A stretch of DNA of 64,000 nt from AR5 sp041499965. GTDB lineage: Bacteria > Methylomirabilota > Methylomirabilia > Rokubacteriales > CSP1-6. The first letter of the stretch is position 1. Each line of letters opens with the position of its first letter. Positions 34,855 to 42,860 of the stretch are shown piece after piece. The notes beneath the pieces are model-generated. The model saw nothing but the letters and a program-made list of their open reading frames with translations, searched no databases and was not told the DNA's origin. The DNA lies in NCBI GenBank assembly GCA_041499965.1, contig JBGQLG010000008.1:1-64000 (forward strand), in the 5' to 3' direction. The position numbers and the translations under genes are program-made.

Positions 34855-35789
34855 GCGAGCTTACGGAAGACGAGATTCAGGTACGGCAGCGCCAGCGACG
34901 GCGGGCGGCCCAGCACCTGGAGCGCGCGGGCGGCGACGGTGAAGACGGGCCACGCGGCGCGGCGCGCGCGGGAGCGGGCGGTGTCGCGAAAGAAGCGCCA
35001 GCCGTAGCCGCTCTCCTCGGTGACGTCGACGAGGCCAGCGCGGCCCCCCGAGGGCAGGCAGTCGGCCAGGGTGGCGTTGCGCCAGCCGGTGCCGTCGGCG
35101 ACGAACTCCTCGAAGCTCACCGCGCCGTAGGTGCGTGGCCGGCCCAGCCGCGCGTAGCGCCAGGCCAGCGCCGGCGGCAGCCACTGCACCAGCGGCAGGC
35201 CGACCGAGTGCGTCTCCAGCGGGAACCAGCGATTGGGCGTGTCGAGGATCGCGATGTGGCCGCCGGGCGCCAGGACGCGGTAGTGCTCGTCGACCTGGGC
35301 GCGCCGCCAGCGCGCCGGCAGGTGCTCGACGACGCCGACCGCCAGCACCAGGTCGAAGGCGCCGTCGGGCCACGGCAGGCGCCGGGTGGCGTCCTGGTCG
35401 AGATGGCGCACGTCACGCACCACGGCCAGTCCCAGCTCCTCGACCTTCGCGCGGGTGAGCTCGACGAAGGCAAGATCGGTATCGAAGGTCGTGAGGGCCG
35501 CCACCTCGGGCTGCTCGGCCAGGTACTCCGTCATGTGACCGAACGAGCAGCCGATCTCGAGTACGCGCAGCCCGGCGGCGCCGCGCGCCCGGAGGTACGC
35601 GAAGAGCGGGGCCAGGAAGCGGCGGCCGCGCGTCTCCTTGAAGTCGAAGTAGAGCGGGGCGCGGCGGGCGCCCTTGCGCGCGATCAGCATCTCGATGATG
35701 CGCGTGCTGTAACGGGTCGGGTCCTGGCGGCCGCCGGCCTCGAGCACGCGGCGATCGCCGAGATCCACGATGCGAAAGCCCTCGGCCAT
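34851..35789 (-). CDS. Class I SAM-dependent methyltransferase
   Basis: The 312-residue Rossmann methyltransferase has motif I LEIGCSFGH at 77-85, the acidic motif II after it (TTFDTDLAFVE) and post-motif GVVEHLPARWRRAQVDEHYRVLAPGG. The C-terminal part (about 200-312) is a hydrophobic-aromatic extension seen in methyltransferases of glycan clusters. It probably methylates a sugar hydroxyl or a lipid-linked glycan; the target is unknown. It ends in a 4-base overlap with the GT2 gene. Confidence 0.82.
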   Translation of the reverse strand: MAEGFRIVDLGDRRVLEAGGRQDPTRYSTRIIEMLIARKGARRAPLYFDFKETRGRRFLAPLFAYLRARGAAGLRVLEIGCSFGHMTEYLAEQPEVAALTTFDTDLAFVELTRAKVEELGLAVVRDVRHLDQDATRRLPWPDGAFDLVLAVGVVEHLPARWRRAQVDEHYRVLAPGGHIAILDTPNRWFPLETHSVGLPLVQWLPPALAWRYARLGRPRTYGAVSFEEFVADGTGWRNATLADCLPSGGRAGLVDVTEESGYGWRFFRDTARSRARRAAWPVFTVAARALQVLGRPPSLALPYLNLVFRKLA

Positions 35790-35803
35790 CGGCGCCTATC
35801 CTG

Positions 35804-36595
35804 TCACGCCCGGCGGGCGACGACGAGCAGCATGTGACCGAGCAGGCGCAGCGCCGGCGGGCTGTACAGCGCCCGCCGCGCGAGGCCGCCCAGCCATCCG
35901 CGGCGTCGAGCGTCGACCGGGCCGGCCCGCCCTCCACCGCCCGCCGCCCGCCTCGATCGCCGCACGGCGCGGAGGGCCGTGCGCAGCACGCGCGCGGGAT
36001 CGTAGGGGTGGGCGGCGTGCGAGACGAAGCCGTGGCGGCGCAGCGCGGTCACGAGCTCGCCGCGGGTGAACGCGTACTGGTAGAACGTGCCGCCCCCGCG
36101 CGCCAGGGCGGCCTGGCGCCGGCGGATCCACGGCCCGCCCAGCCGGCGGACACCGTTGAGGTACGGCACCGAGATCACCAGCACGCCGCCCGGCGCCAGG
36201 ACACGCCGCGCCTCGGCCAGGATCGCGTCGGGTCCCTCGGGATCGTGCTCGACCACGCCGAGCGAGACGTAGGCGGCCACCGCCCCGCTGCGGATCGCCA
36301 GCGCGCGCAGGTCGCCGACGGCCAGCGGCACCGCGGCCACGCGGCGGCACGCCGCCAGCGCCTCCACGCTGCCGTCCACGCCGGCCGCCCGCCAGCCGCG
36401 CTCGCGCAGCAGGATCACGTACTGGCCCAGCCCGCAGCCGGCCTCGAGCACGAGACCGCTCGGCGGCAGCGCGTCGGTGATCAGCGTCGTCAGCGGCGAG
36501 ACGCGGGCGACGGCCAGCAGCTCGTCCACCGTGTGGCCGCCCCAGTGCTCGGTCCAGAAGTCCTCGCGCGCGCGCAGCGAGTAGTACGTGAGCAC
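35804..36595 (-). CDS. Class I SAM-dependent methyltransferase
   Basis: This 263-residue methyltransferase carries motif I LEAGCGLGQY at 50-59, ATGVDGS-like AAGVDGSVEALA as motif II, and LGVVEHDPEGPDAILAEARRVLAPGG as the region after motif III. The start is GTG at 36595, one base beyond the stop of the upstream membrane-protein gene; the longer open frame to 36751 is not used. The low-complexity Arg/Gly stretch near 215-235 is unusual. Target unknown. Confidence 0.82.
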   Translation of the reverse strand: MLTYYSLRAREDFWTEHWGGHTVDELLAVARVSPLTTLITDALPPSGLVLEAGCGLGQYVILLRERGWRAAGVDGSVEALAACRRVAAVPLAVGDLRALAIRSGAVAAYVSLGVVEHDPEGPDAILAEARRVLAPGGVLVISVPYLNGVRRLGGPWIRRRQAALARGGGTFYQYAFTRGELVTALRRHGFVSHAAHPYDPARVLRTALRAVRRSRRAAGGGGRAGPVDARRRGWLGGLARRALYSPPALRLLGHMLLVVARRA

Positions 36596-36596
36596 G

Positions 36597-38201
36597 TCAG
36601 GCCGCCCGCCGCCGCCACACCGACCAGCCGCCCTGCCCCCACACGCGCTCGAAGTCGGCCGGCGGCGCGGCCGCCGCCCCGGGCAGCCCTGGATCGAGCA
36701 CCGCGTAGTCGGCGCCGAGCCGGCGGGCGAGCGCGAACCAGCAGCCGGCACCGCCGGCGCCGCGGCAGACGGTGCGCTCGCGCTCGAGCGCGTACCACTC
36801 GGCCAGCGGGCCGCTGCCGGCCAGGAACATCAGCGCGCCGTCCTTGAACGAGCCGGTGATCGCCCGGCGCGTGCGCAAGCGAAACTCGAAGTCGTCGGTG
36901 AAAAACAGCGCCCCGGACGGCGTGGCGGTGGACGTCCACGCCCACAGCGCCCGCCGGGGCCCGAGATCGGGGGTCGCCGCCGCCACCGGCGGTGGTCCCA
37001 TGCCGAGTGCGTGCTTGACCCGCGCGCGGGTGTCCGCGGAGACGGCGTGAATCACCGCGCCCGGCGGCACCAGTGAGACGACCACGAGTGCGACGGCGAC
37101 GACGAGCGCGCGGGCGCGGCGCGCGGCGAGCAGGTGCCCGTAGACGAGCGCGAGGCCGCCGAGCAGGAGCGGATAGAGCAGCCGCAGTATGCGCAGCTCC
37201 TGGATGTCCACGTAGGGCCGGTCCAGCGAGGCGCCGAGCACTTGGATGGCCGCGGTGCCGCCGAAGCCCACCACGAGGATGGCGCCCATCACCGGCGTCA
37301 GCGGCGTGAGCACCGCGTTCGGTTCGCCGCGCCGCCGCCACCAGAGCCAGGCGGCCAGCGGCACGGCCATGTGAAAGGCGACGGAGAGCAGCGCGTTGAG
37401 CGCGATCGGGTAGAAGAGATACGCGAAGCGATAGTCGAGCGCGGCCCGTACCATCGCCGGTGCGCCACCCCCGACGCGCCCGGTGAAGAACGGCACCGTG
37501 TAGGGCAGCGTGCCCGCCGCGAACAGCGCCACGCCGAGCGCCACCTGCCCGAGGGCGCGCCGGCTGCGCTCCTGCCACAGGTGGGCCACCGCGGTGACCT
37601 GGGCCAGGTGGTAGGCCGAAACGGGATGGACGTTGAACAGCACGCCGAGGATCCCCCAGTACGCGGGGAGCCAGGGCCGCCGCCGCGCTGCCAGGAAGAG
37701 CAGCAGCAGCGGCGGAATGAGTCCGGCCAGAATCGTGCGGGTGGCCGCCGAGGCGATTCCGTCGAGCCCCCACACCTCGCCGCCCAGCGCGTTGCGCAGC
37801 GTCACCGCGCCCAGCGTCGCCAGCGCGGCCGGCGCCGGCCGTCCGGCCACCGCGCGGAAGAACACGTAGTGGCCGGCGATGAACACGGCGCCCATCGCCC
37901 AGCCGAGCCAGGCCAGCGCGCGCTCGACGTCGCCGCCGAGGCGGCGGGCCAGCGCGGCGTGCACGTCGAGGAACCACGGCACGTGCAGCAGGTCGGGGTC
38001 GTACCGGTAGAGCGCGTCGCGCGCGAACGTCTCGGGGGCGAGCTTCTTGACGACGAGCAGGTCGTAGGCGTTCTGGTCGGCGCGAAGCTGGGCGTCGCCG
38101 AGGAGGATCAGCGCGCCGGACAGGGCCAGCGCGACCAGCCCGACGAGGACCGCCTCGCCGGCGCGGCGGCTCGTCAGCGGCGGACGCGCGGCCGGGCCCA
38201 C
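36597..38201 (-). CDS. Polytopic membrane protein of the glycan locus, unknown function
   Basis: The roughly 534-residue protein has about nine hydrophobic segments, starting at residues 18-34 and ending near 365, and then a soluble C-terminal domain of about 150 residues (ALWAWTSTATPSGALFFTDD to VWGQGGWSVWRRRAA). The layout resembles GT-C type membrane glycosyltransferases and related uncharacterised proteins (a periplasmic loop with DQNAYDLLVVKKLAPETF precedes the second helix), but I see no clear catalytic Asp/Glu motif to prove it. The start is a GTG at 38201 or a CTG at 38177, which would make a 4-base CTGA overlap with the upstream gene. It could transfer sugar from a polyprenyl-phosphate donor such as the product of the next gene. 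Confidence 0.6.
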   Translation of the reverse strand: MGPAARPPLTSRRAGEAVLVGLVALALSGALILLGDAQLRADQNAYDLLVVKKLAPETFARDALYRYDPDLLHVPWFLDVHAALARRLGGDVERALAWLGWAMGAVFIAGHYVFFRAVAGRPAPAALATLGAVTLRNALGGEVWGLDGIASAATRTILAGLIPPLLLLFLAARRRPWLPAYWGILGVLFNVHPVSAYHLAQVTAVAHLWQERSRRALGQVALGVALFAAGTLPYTVPFFTGRVGGGAPAMVRAALDYRFAYLFYPIALNALLSVAFHMAVPLAAWLWWRRRGEPNAVLTPLTPVMGAILVVGFGGTAAIQVLGASLDRPYVDIQELRILRLLYPLLLGGLALVYGHLLAARRARALVVAVALVVVSLVPPGAVIHAVSADTRARVKHALGMGPPPVAAATPDLGPRRALWAWTSTATPSGALFFTDDFEFRLRTRRAITGSFKDGALMFLAGSGPLAEWYALERERTVCRGAGGAGCWFALARRLGADYAVLDPGLPGAAAAPPADFERVWGQGGWSVWRRRAA

Positions 38202-38878
38202 TCGCGGACCAGGAGAGCCCCGAACTTCAGACCCACCGGGATGGCGTTGAGCTTGGACACCCCGCGGCCGATGCGGGGCGACTCCTGGGTCGGGATCTCG
38301 AGCACGCGGAGCCCGGCCTGGAGCGCGCGGATCGACATCTGGAACTCGATCGCGTACCCCTCGGCGTCGGGGGCCAGGCGCAGGAAGGCCGCGCGCGTGA
38401 TGCCACGGTAGCCGTTGATGGTGTCCGAGATGGGCGTGCGCGCCCGGCAGAGCACGTTCACCAGCCACGTGAACAGGAGATTGCCCCAGCGCCGGCTGGC
38501 GAACAGGAACTTGTCGTCGTCCTCGGACCGGGCGCCCCGCATGAAGCGCGAGGCGATGACCATGTCGTAGCCGGCGGCCAGCCCCTCGATCAGCTTCGGG
38601 ATGTCGTCGGGGTCCTCGTTGCCGTCGGGGCTGAAGAAGATCAGGCGATCGTTGCGCGCGTGCTGCACGGCCAGGCGGAAGGCCTCGCCCCGGCCGCGCC
38701 GCTCCTGGCGGATCACCCGCACCCCGCGCGAGGCGAAGAACTCCAGGGTGCCGTCGGTGGAGCCGCCGTCCACCACCAGGACCTCGTCCAGACAGTGCAG
38801 CGGTAGCTTCGGAAAGACGTCGGTGACACCGTCGATCTCGTTGAGGGTGAGCACGACCAGCGTGACGGCCAGCGTCAC
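38174..38878 (-). CDS. Family 2 glycosyltransferase, polyprenol-phosphate sugar synthase type
   Basis: The 234-residue GT-A enzyme has the DPM1/polyprenyl-phosphate glycosyltransferase pattern: VVLTLNEIDGVTDVFPKL, EVLVVDGGSTDGTLEFF, RQERRGRGEAFRLAVQHA, the metal motif FFSPDGNEDPDDIPKL, and DTINGYRGITRAAFLRL. Such enzymes load a sugar (mannose or glucose) on undecaprenyl phosphate. The adjacent polytopic membrane protein could use that product. The start is GTG at 38878 in a 4-base overlap with the reductase gene upstream. Confidence 0.87.
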   Translation of the reverse strand: MTLAVTLVVLTLNEIDGVTDVFPKLPLHCLDEVLVVDGGSTDGTLEFFASRGVRVIRQERRGRGEAFRLAVQHARNDRLIFFSPDGNEDPDDIPKLIEGLAAGYDMVIASRFMRGARSEDDDKFLFASRRWGNLLFTWLVNVLCRARTPISDTINGYRGITRAAFLRLAPDAEGYAIEFQMSIRALQAGLRVLEIPTQESPRIGRGVSKLNAIPVGLKFGALLVREWARPRVRR

Positions 38879-39831
38879 CGAACCGCCCCGGCGCCCTGCG
38901 TGCGCGTGTACCACTCGATCGTCCGGGCCAGCCCCTCGCGGAAGCCGATCTCCGCCTGGAAGCCGAACAGGTCCTTGGCGCGGGACACGTCGGCGCAGCG
39001 CCGCCGCTGCCCGCTCGGCTTGGAGGCATCGAAGACCAGCCGGCCACGGTAGCCGGTCAGCTCGGACAGCAGCCCGGCCAGGTCACGGATGGCGATCTCG
39101 AAGCCGGCGCCGAGGTTCACCGGCGCGGCGGCGTCGTAGCGCTCGGCCGCCAGCAGGATGCCGCGAGCGGCGTCGTCCACGAACAGGAACTCCCGGGTGG
39201 CGAGGCCGTCGCCCCACACCACGATCTCGGGCGTGCCGGCGGCGGCCGCGTCGAGGAAGCGGCGGATCAGCGCCGGGATCACGTGGGAGCGCTCGGGGTC
39301 GAAGTGATCGCCGGGCCCGTAGAGGTTCATCAGCAGCAGGTGGACGGCGCTGAGGCCGTACTGCGCGCGGTAGGCCTGCCCCTGCACCAGCAGCATCCGC
39401 TTGGCGGAGCCATAGGCGCCGTTGGTCGGCTCCGGGTAGCCGTCCCACAGCTCGTCCTCGCGGAACGGCACCCGCGCGTGCTCGGGGTAGGCGCACACCG
39501 AGCCGACGGCCACGAGCTTGCTCACCCCGGCGCGGCGCGCGTACTCCATGACCAGCGCGCCCATCATGGTGTTGGCGTAGAAGGTACGGCCGGGGTTGAC
39601 GAGGTTGTAGCCGATGCCGCCGACGTCGGCGGCCAGGTGCAGCACGAGATCGACGGGGTGCGCGGCGAAGAGTCGGGCGACGTCGGCCTCGCGGGTCAGA
39701 TCGAACTCGGCTCGCCGGGGCACCACCACGGTGGCGCAGCCGGCGGCCTGCAGCCGGGTCACGACCGCGCGGCCCAGGAAACCGGCCCCGCCGGTCACCA
39801 GCACGCGGGCGCCGGCGAGCGTCAGGCCCAC
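38875..39831 (-). CDS. GDP-L-fucose synthase-like NAD-dependent epimerase/reductase
   Basis: The 318-residue short-chain dehydrogenase/reductase has the nucleotide motif TGGAGFLG at 13-20, the catalytic triad Ser111 (GSVCAYP), Tyr140 and Lys144 (AYGSAK), and GDP-fucose-synthase features such as AADVGGIGYNLVNPG and EPTNGAYG. The start is GTG at 39831 with a GGAG upstream; the open frame continues 136 codons upstream only through a 45-base tandem repeat. The next gene upstream encodes a ColD-like dehydratase. ColC, the partner of ColD in GDP-colitose synthesis, is a member of the same reductase family, so this could be a colitose-type synthase rather than fucose synthase. Substrate not proven. 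Confidence 0.85.
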   Translation of the reverse strand: MGLTLAGARVLVTGGAGFLGRAVVTRLQAAGCATVVVPRRAEFDLTREADVARLFAAHPVDLVLHLAADVGGIGYNLVNPGRTFYANTMMGALVMEYARRAGVSKLVAVGSVCAYPEHARVPFREDELWDGYPEPTNGAYGSAKRMLLVQGQAYRAQYGLSAVHLLLMNLYGPGDHFDPERSHVIPALIRRFLDAAAAGTPEIVVWGDGLATREFLFVDDAARGILLAAERYDAAAPVNLGAGFEIAIRDLAGLLSELTGYRGRLVFDASKPSGQRRRCADVSRAKDLFGFQAEIGFREGLARTIEWYTRTQGAGAVR

Positions 39832-39836
39832 GTCTC

Positions 39837-40016
39837 CAGGCTCGCCTCGCCTACGGCTGCGGCTCGCACGATTTCGATTTTCAGGCTCGCCTCGCCGGTG
39901 GCTACGGCTCGCACGACTTCGATTTTCAGGCTCACCTCGCCGGCGGCTGCGGCTCGCACTACCACCGTTCTCAGGCTCGCCTCGCCGGTGGCCGCGGCTC
40001 GCACTACCACTGCGCC
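39837..40016 (-). repeat. Four 45-bp tandem repeats between two sugar genes
   Basis: Four uninterrupted 45-base units start at 39837, 39882, 39927 and 39972. Each begins, on the + strand, with CAGGCTCRCCTCGCC and differs by a few bases. The last unit contains the stop codon of the dehydratase gene (40004-40006) and the first lies against the Shine-Dalgarno sequence of the reductase gene. Because 45 is a multiple of three, frames stay open across it (for example a 15-residue unit RGEPENxxxASRSxR in one frame). It is not a CRISPR: no spacers. It may be an expanded intergenic minisatellite. Confidence 0.8.
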
Positions 40017-41281
40017 ATGAACTCGTCCATGCACTCGAGGACGTACGCGCGGTCGCGCTCGCTGATGGCGTGGTGGTTGCCGATGAAGAACGACTGGCGC
40101 ATGACCAGGTCGGCGTTGTCGAGCCGGCCGGCGATGCGGTGCGGGAAGAGCCGGATGGCCGGCTGGTCGCGGAAGTTGCCGGCCATGATCGGCCGCGTCT
40201 CGATCCGCTTGCTCTCGAGGAAGCGCACGAGCTCGTCACGTGTGAACGGCGCCCCCGGCCGCACGCTGATCGGATAGCCGAACCACACCGAGCGCGAGCC
40301 GTTGGTATCGCGGCCGGGGCACTCGCGCAGCCAGCGGGCGTGGCGGCGCAGCCCGGCGTTCCAGTAGTCCACGTTGTCCCGCCGCGTCTTGATGAAGGGC
40401 TCGAGCTTGGCCACCTGGTGCAGGCCGAAGGCGCCCTGCAGCTCCATCGGACGGAAGTTGTAGCCGAGGTTCACGAACAGGAAGCGCTCGTCGATGGGCG
40501 GGTTGGCGATCGTCGGCTTCTTCTTCACGTCGCGCGTCCAGCCATGGGCGCGCAGCATGCGGGCGAGGTCGGCCAGTGCGGAGTCGTCGGTGACCACCAT
40601 GCCGCCCTCGATCGTGCTGATGTGGTGCGAGAAGTAGAAGCTGAAGGTGCCCAGGGCGCCGAAGGTGCCGACCATCTTGCCCTCGAACCGGGCGCCGTGA
40701 GCCTCGCAGGTGTCCTCGACGATCACCAAGTCGTGGCGGGCGGCCAGCGCGCCCAGCGCCCGCATGTCGCAGGCGTTGCCGAGCAGGTGCACCGGCATCA
40801 GCGCGCGCGTGCGCGGGCCGACGGCGCGGGCGGCCGCCTCGGGATCGATCGTGAACGTGTCGAGGTCGACGTCGACCAGCACGGGCACCAGGCCCACGTT
40901 CACCAGGGGGAAGTACGTCGTCGACCAGGCCACCGCCGGCACGATGACCTCGTCGCCGGGCCCGAGCGGCCGGGAGAAGGCGGGGTTGACCAGCGCGGCG
41001 GCCGCCACCAGATTGGCCGACGAGCCGGAGTTCACCATGACCGCCTCGGCCACGCCGAGATACTCGGCCCACATCGCCTCGAAGCGGCGGACCTTGTCGC
41101 CCATGGTGACGCGCGTGGTGAGCAGCGAGTCGATCGCCTCGTTCACCTCGTCGGCGCCGTAGGAGGGCACGTGCAGGGGCAGCCGCACCTCGCCGGGACG
41201 GGCCGGGGGCGCCGGCAGGGTCAGGTACTGCTCGACCAGTGCGCGAATCTGGGCGGCGAGGGCCGGACGGGGATCGCTCAT
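40004..41281 (-). CDS. DegT/DnrJ-family sugar 3-dehydratase, ColD/RfbH-like
   Basis: The 425-residue PLP enzyme of the DegT/DnrJ/EryC1 fold has NSGSSANLVAAAAL and HLLGNACDMRAL. At the position of the usual internal-aldimine lysine it has histidine: FSHHISTIEGG, with His219 aligned to the Lys of PseC-type enzymes. Replacement of this lysine by histidine marks the 3-dehydratases ColD and RfbH, which remove the C3 hydroxyl of 4-keto-6-deoxy sugars. The CxC...C...C iron-sulphur motif of RfbH is absent, so ColD is the closer model. GEGG reads IEGG here. The ATG at 41281 is chosen over the frame start at 41320. The next gene encodes a GDP-fucose-synthase/ColC-like reductase. Confidence 0.85.
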   Translation of the reverse strand: MSDPRPALAAQIRALVEQYLTLPAPPARPGEVRLPLHVPSYGADEVNEAIDSLLTTRVTMGDKVRRFEAMWAEYLGVAEAVMVNSGSSANLVAAAALVNPAFSRPLGPGDEVIVPAVAWSTTYFPLVNVGLVPVLVDVDLDTFTIDPEAAARAVGPRTRALMPVHLLGNACDMRALGALAARHDLVIVEDTCEAHGARFEGKMVGTFGALGTFSFYFSHHISTIEGGMVVTDDSALADLARMLRAHGWTRDVKKKPTIANPPIDERFLFVNLGYNFRPMELQGAFGLHQVAKLEPFIKTRRDNVDYWNAGLRRHARWLRECPGRDTNGSRSVWFGYPISVRPGAPFTRDELVRFLESKRIETRPIMAGNFRDQPAIRLFPHRIAGRLDNADLVMRQSFFIGNHHAISERDRAYVLECMDEFMAQW

Positions 41282-41303
41282 CGGTGGCGGGCCCTCGGAC
41301 AGG

Positions 41304-42836
41304 TTAGCGGGCGGCCCCACCGGCCAGTCGGCGCCAGCGGCGGCGCGTGAAGAGCACGTCCACGAACCACTTGGCGTAGCGCGTCTCCTCGCGACCGGTC
41401 ACCGTGGCCCGCACCAGCGCGCGGACCACGCGCCAGGGCCGGAGGGCGAAGGAGATCACGTAGAAGTTCACGAACAGCCACAGCATCGTCCAGTACAGCC
41501 GCCGAGTGGAGACCGCGGGGGCGTAGGACGGGGCCTTGGCGGTGTAGAAGTCCATGGGCGAGATGAAGAAGTCGTCGTCGAGCTGGATCCGCCCCTCCCG
41601 CTGCAGCCGCCGGAACAGCTCGGAGCCGGGGTAGGGGACGAACTTGGAGACGGCCACGTCGTAGACGCCGAGCACGGCCATGCGGCGGATGAGCGAGAGC
41701 GTCTGGCGGAGCGTGCCCGGCGTGTCGTCGGGGAAGCCGATGACGATGAAGCAGGACAGCTTGAGGCCCCGCCGCACGGCCGCCCGCATCGCGATCAGCA
41801 TGTGGTCGAGGTTCACCTGCTTCTTGACCGCCTTGAGGATGGTCTTGGAGCCGCTCTCCGGCGCGAAGGCCAGCGCCCGGCAGCCCGAGCGGTAGAGCAG
41901 GTCGGCCACCTCCTCGTCGAACACCTCGGCCCGGGTCCCGCTCGGCATCTGCCAGGTGATGTGCAGGTTCCGCCCGATGAGCTCGCGGCAGAAGTCGACG
42001 ATCCACTGCCGCTTCACGATGGCCGTGAGGTCCTGGAAGTCGAAGTTGGAGACGCCGTACGTCTTGACGTACAGCTCCATCTCGTCGGCGAGCCGGCGCG
42101 GATCGCGGGCGATCCAGCGCTGCGTCCACATGCCGGGGTTCGAGCAAAACGTGCACTGGAACGGGCAGCCGCGGGTGCCGAGCATCGGCATCGAGCGGCC
42201 GAGGTTGATGCCGTTGGTCTGATGGCGCGTGATGTACTCGCGGATGGGGAACGCGTCCCACTCCGGCAGCGGGATGGCGTCGATGTCACGCCGCCGCGGC
42301 GACAGCCCGGTCGTCACCATGCGCCCGTCGGCGCCGCGGAAGGCGATGCCCTTCACGTCGGCGAAGGGCCGGCCGGCCGCCCGCGCCCGCAGCAGCTCGA
42401 CGAACGTCTCCTCACCCTCGCCCAGCACGACGACGTCGAACGAGCTGGTGGCCAGCACGTGCTCGGGCACCGCGGTGCCGTGCTCGCCGCCCAGCACGAG
42501 CAGCGCACTCGGGAACGTCTCGCGCACGGCCTCGGCCACCCGGTGGGCCAGCGGCCACAGCGTGCTGAACATGCACGAGACGCCGACGACGTCGGTGTCG
42601 GGATGGACGCGGCGCACGATCTCGTCGAGCGTGAGGCCCTGGACCATGAAGTCGGCGCGGTCGGGGTACGGCGACACGGCGTCGAGGGCCTCGCCGGTGG
42701 CGTCGATGACGTGGTGGGGAAAGCCCGCCTCGCCGAGCGCCGCGGCGACGTAGGCGAGGCCCAGCGGTGGATTCGGGGTGTGCATCTGGAGTCCCGAAAA
42801 GGTCTTGATTCCCGGGGGGTTGATGAGGGTGATCAT
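41304..42836 (-). CDS. B12-binding radical SAM protein
   Basis: The 510-residue protein has an N-terminal cobalamin-binding-like domain (MITLINPPGIKTFSGLQMHT, VVGVSCMFSTLWPLAHRV, LGGEHGTAVPE) and a radical SAM domain starting at about 215 with CX3CX2C ligands Cys224, Cys228 and Cys231 (RGCPFQCTFCSNPG). A C-terminal hydrophobic region (about 430-460) may touch the membrane. The classic B12 motif DxHxxG is not seen. This class includes methyltransferases and other difficult C-C or C-S chemistry on sugars, lipids and natural products. The ATG at 42836 is preferred over a GTG at 42851 because a -10 box overlaps that GTG region. Substrate unknown. Confidence 0.82.
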   Translation of the reverse strand: MITLINPPGIKTFSGLQMHTPNPPLGLAYVAAALGEAGFPHHVIDATGEALDAVSPYPDRADFMVQGLTLDEIVRRVHPDTDVVGVSCMFSTLWPLAHRVAEAVRETFPSALLVLGGEHGTAVPEHVLATSSFDVVVLGEGEETFVELLRARAAGRPFADVKGIAFRGADGRMVTTGLSPRRRDIDAIPLPEWDAFPIREYITRHQTNGINLGRSMPMLGTRGCPFQCTFCSNPGMWTQRWIARDPRRLADEMELYVKTYGVSNFDFQDLTAIVKRQWIVDFCRELIGRNLHITWQMPSGTRAEVFDEEVADLLYRSGCRALAFAPESGSKTILKAVKKQVNLDHMLIAMRAAVRRGLKLSCFIVIGFPDDTPGTLRQTLSLIRRMAVLGVYDVAVSKFVPYPGSELFRRLQREGRIQLDDDFFISPMDFYTAKAPSYAPAVSTRRLYWTMLWLFVNFYVISFALRPWRVVRALVRATVTGREETRYAKWFVDVLFTRRRWRRLAGGAAR

Positions 42837-42854
42837 GTGCTGGGAACTCACGCG

Positions 42855-42860
42855 ATTATA
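42855..42860 (-). promoter_or_regulatory. Perfect -10 box upstream of the radical SAM gene
   Basis: On the minus strand TATAAT (42860-42855) is a full match to the -10 consensus and contains the TAA stop of the upstream glycosyltransferase gene. The expected transcript start near 42848 leaves about 12 bases before the ATG at 42836. No -35 is visible at the right distance, and GC-rich genomes rarely contain this hexamer by chance. Confidence 0.4.

Noticed and set aside
39837..40016. Possible CRISPR array from regularly spaced repeats
   Set aside because: The 45-base units are contiguous with no unique spacers and there are no cas genes.
39832..40239. N-terminal extension of the reductase through the tandem repeats
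   Set aside because: The extension is repetitive RGEPEN/ASRS sequence with no fold; the GTG at 39831 with GGAG gives the normal Rossmann start.
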